NCBI RefSeq assembly: GCF_905220365.1
Contig: NC_061126.1
Location: 12,586,001-12,650,000, forward strand
Reading direction: 5' to 3'
Length of the DNA stretch: 64,000 nucleotides
Source of the DNA: Vanessa cardui
Taxonomy: Eukaryota; Arthropoda; Insecta; Lepidoptera; Nymphalidae
Position 1 is the stretch's first letter, and every line of letters starts with the position of its first letter. Under the pieces are notes generated by a model, which saw only the letters and a list, made by a program, of their open reading frames with translations, did not search any database and was not told where the DNA came from. The position numbers and the translations under genes were made by a program. Positions 61,801-64,000 of the stretch are shown piece after piece.

Positions 61801-62650
61801 ATGCAAGCATAGGATGTTATATATCACAGGAATAAGGTGGAAATCCGTATGATAGTAGGAAGTTAGTAAGATAGTTGGAATTAGTTTGTAGGTTTGATCG
61901 GTAGTCGCCAAACTCGGCAACATGCTACCCAACTAAAGGGATAAGAAAATAACTTAAGCTATGAACTTAGATTAAATTACGTAATTAATTTATTTAAATT
62001 GTAACTATTTTTTAAAGATATTATATTATGTTATAATATTTAAAAAAAATATAGTTACATGTAAAAAATGCGTAAATTTACCATATTAATAATATAATCA
62101 ACATTAGTATCATCATTTTAAATTAAATCAATGTATACTTTTTTAAGGATTGTTTAGAAGTAAAATTTTTAATACAACTGAAAGTGTGTAATTTTCTGAT
62201 ATTTTATTACTAGTTATTTTTGATAAGTTATATATACGTATAGTAGTTACGTAAAAATACTATTAAAATAATGCTACAATTTTAAACATTAATTAATTAT
62301 GATTAGCTGACTTTGATGAAAACCTGAGAAATATAATTTTCCAAATAAACGGAGCAATAAACTTACAGTTTTAAAATCAAAGAGGTTGTCCGACTATGTT
62401 TAAATTAAATAATTCAGGAAGCTTACTATAAATTAATGCTTAAACCAAAAACCCATTCGATTTCCACTCTCGATAAAGATCAGAGGATTTAGATTAACAT
62501 TCCCGTCCGCTGCCCTTTATACGTGGCTTGCTTAGCTAGTGGCAAAGCAAGAGGGATCTTGGCTAGCTGCTCGCTAGTTCTTACTTATATAGTAGTGTCC
62601 GCATACCTTATTTAAGAGGCTCGTTTACACGACATAGACAAAAACAAATT
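58871..62650. other. AT-rich spacer, no gene found
   Basis: A 106-codon frame at 59,238-59,558 crosses a less AT-rich patch but shows no known motif. The stretch also holds the strong hairpin at 60,757-60,844 and scattered simple repeats. I see no RNA gene. Confidence 0.45.
60757..60844. repeat. Near-perfect hairpin, 39-bp arms and 9-base loop
   Basis: The arms are 60,757-60,795 and 60,805-60,844 (TACAGTATTCTAATCATTGG and its complement), with one extra A in the right arm's A-run. The stem is far more perfect than a usual microRNA precursor. Confidence 0.85.
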
Positions 62651-62654
62651 GCTT

Positions 62655-62860
62655 CAACATTAACAGTCTGCAAATTTCCTGCTGTTTGACTAAGGCCTCC
62701 TCTCCCTTTGAGGAGAAGATTTAGAGCATATTTCAATACGGATTGGATAAACATGTGGTAGAATTTCGTTAAGCATAGGCAGGTTTCCTTACGATGTTTT
62801 CAGCTGAGGTCGAGATGAAACATAAACACAAATTAAGCACAGATGAGTTTGTCTTTCTAT
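62655..62860 (-). mobile_element. tRNA-derived SINE fragment
   Basis: TAAGGCCTCCTCTCCCTTTG then AGGAGAAG, the GAATTTCGTTAAG and CACGATGTTTTC-like pieces and AAATTAAGCACA are the body of a lepidopteran SINE in reverse. The tRNA-like head is missing. Confidence 0.7.
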
Positions 62861-62975
62861 TGAATTGAAAACACTGATTGAACTAACATTGCAATCTGTA
62901 CTAACGTTATAAACGCAAAAATAACTTTCTCTGCTTTCTGATAGTATGGTATAATTTCAGTAGTATGGTATAGAG

Positions 62976-63195
62976 GGCTCCAATGCGGGTTGGCAAAATT
63001 TTGTTAAAATTAGTCACATGCAAGTTTTCCTCACGATGTTTTCCTTAAGCGCCGAGCACGAGATGAATCATAAACATGAATAAAGCACATGAAAATTTAC
63101 TGGTGCTTGCATGGATGTGAACCCGCTTTCATCGGTTGAAATGCACCTGTTTAAATCACTGGGCCATCTCGGCTCTCAGGCCATCTCGGCTTGTC
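62976..63195 (-). mobile_element. tRNA-derived SINE with head
   Basis: Read on the minus strand it starts AGCCGAGATGGCCCAGTG (box A-like) and has GGGTTCACATCC-like sequence (box B-like), then the shared body. The first 17 bp of the head are doubled (CCATCTCGGCT twice), and the tail part is missing. Confidence 0.75.
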
Positions 63196-63715
63196 ATTGT
63201 CCAAAAACAAATTACGTAATTTAATTAAAATATATTAAAGTTTATAGTTTTAGTGGACGCACTGCAAGTAGCGTGTACCAATTTCACGGGGTGTTCGCCC
63301 AATCGCAGCTTGCGAAAGCCGTAATTATGTTCGCAAACACCAAGTTGGGCGTCTATTGCTCGGAAACTCCATGACGGTGTAATGATCTAATCGAGTGGCT
63401 ATTTGATCCTCATTGCTGCGGTTTTAATTTGTTTCCTGCTATCAAAATTACTGACTGTTTAATGACGATTCCAATATCATCTGTAACATATACGCAGATA
63501 TTGATATCTATAATTCGTTAAAAAAATACCTATTATTTGATCTTTTAACATTGACTTTGCGTTATACCAATATAAATGTTGTAAATACTACATATATTAA
63601 AAATATAAATACAAAAAAACATGGATGATGCACTACCGCTCCTTTAAAGAAAACAGATTTAATAAAGCTATCTTTGTCAGTCCTAACTTGTTAAGATAAA
63701 GTGATGGTTCAACTA

Positions 63716-64000
63716 ACAACAACATCAACAGCCTGTAAATTTGTCACTACTGGGCTAATGCCTCCTCTCCCTTTGAGGAGAAGTTTAGGAGCATATACCA
63801 CCACGCTGCTCCAACGTGGTTTGGTGGATACACATTTGGCGGAATTTCGTTGAAATTAAACACATGCAGGCTTTCTCGCGATGTTATCTTTCATCGCCTA
63901 GGACGAGATATATTATAAAAAATTAAGCACATTAATATTCAGCGGTGCTTGCCTGGATTAGACCCGCAATCATCAGGTTAACATGCACGCGTTCTAACCA
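63716..64000 (-). mobile_element. tRNA-derived SINE, cut by the window edge
   Basis: This is the longest of the three copies: ACAACAACATCAACAGCCTG, then CCTCCTCTCCCTTTGAGGAG, CACCACGCTGCTCC, and ending GCGTTCTAACCA, which is the start of the tRNA-like head in reverse. The remaining bases of the head lie beyond 64,000. Confidence 0.8.

Overview
The window looks like nuclear DNA of a moth or butterfly (Lepidoptera). It is AT-rich, its genes are split into short GT-AG exons, and it carries repeats I recognise as common in Lepidoptera: tRNA-derived SINEs, a CTAG-ended Helitron, RTE and I-type LINEs, and LINE tails ending in TTGA repeats. There are no bacterial or organellar features. I cannot name the species.

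The core (1-53,547) is a head-to-tail array of insect gustatory receptor (GR) genes, all on the + strand. Each unit has the same four-exon plan: a long exon 1 of about 681-687 bp (four membrane segments), exon 2 of exactly 78 bp (one segment), exon 3 of exactly 148 bp (one segment) and exon 4 of 164-167 bp (last segment plus the C-terminal TYhhhhhQF-type signature). Intron phases are 0, 0 and 1 throughout. Nine loci plus one fragment are visible. They are A (only exon 4, at the left edge), B (intact), C (frameshifted), a lone decayed exon 1 piece, D (one-base deletion in exon 2), E (intact), F (exon 4 not found), G, H and I (intact). They form three groups by similarity: A-D, E-F and G-I. Intact members encode 356-358 residue seven-helix proteins, expected to be taste or chemosensory channel subunits; their ligands cannot be read from sequence.

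The array is packed with mobile DNA. An RTE-type LINE lies at 29.5-32.6 kb, between F and G, with an older relative at 1.9-3.7 kb. A LINE with RNase H and two open frames, probably still intact, lies at 38.1-43.5 kb, close upstream of gene H. A decayed minus-strand LINE is at 47.7-49.0 kb and an R1-like fossil at 36.7-37.5 kb. Introns hold foldback, TIR and LINE-tail insertions. Shared fossils and flanks show that blocks larger than the genes were duplicated.

From 53.5 kb to the end I find no convincing gene. There is a foldback repeat at 56.1-56.7 kb, a Helitron nested in an older repeat at 57.0-57.3 kb, and three minus-strand SINE copies after 62.6 kb. The most useful new signals are a conserved block 60-95 bp upstream of every GR start in the window, the Q-to-N change in the C-terminal signature of genes A-D, and the mosaic divergence between C and D.
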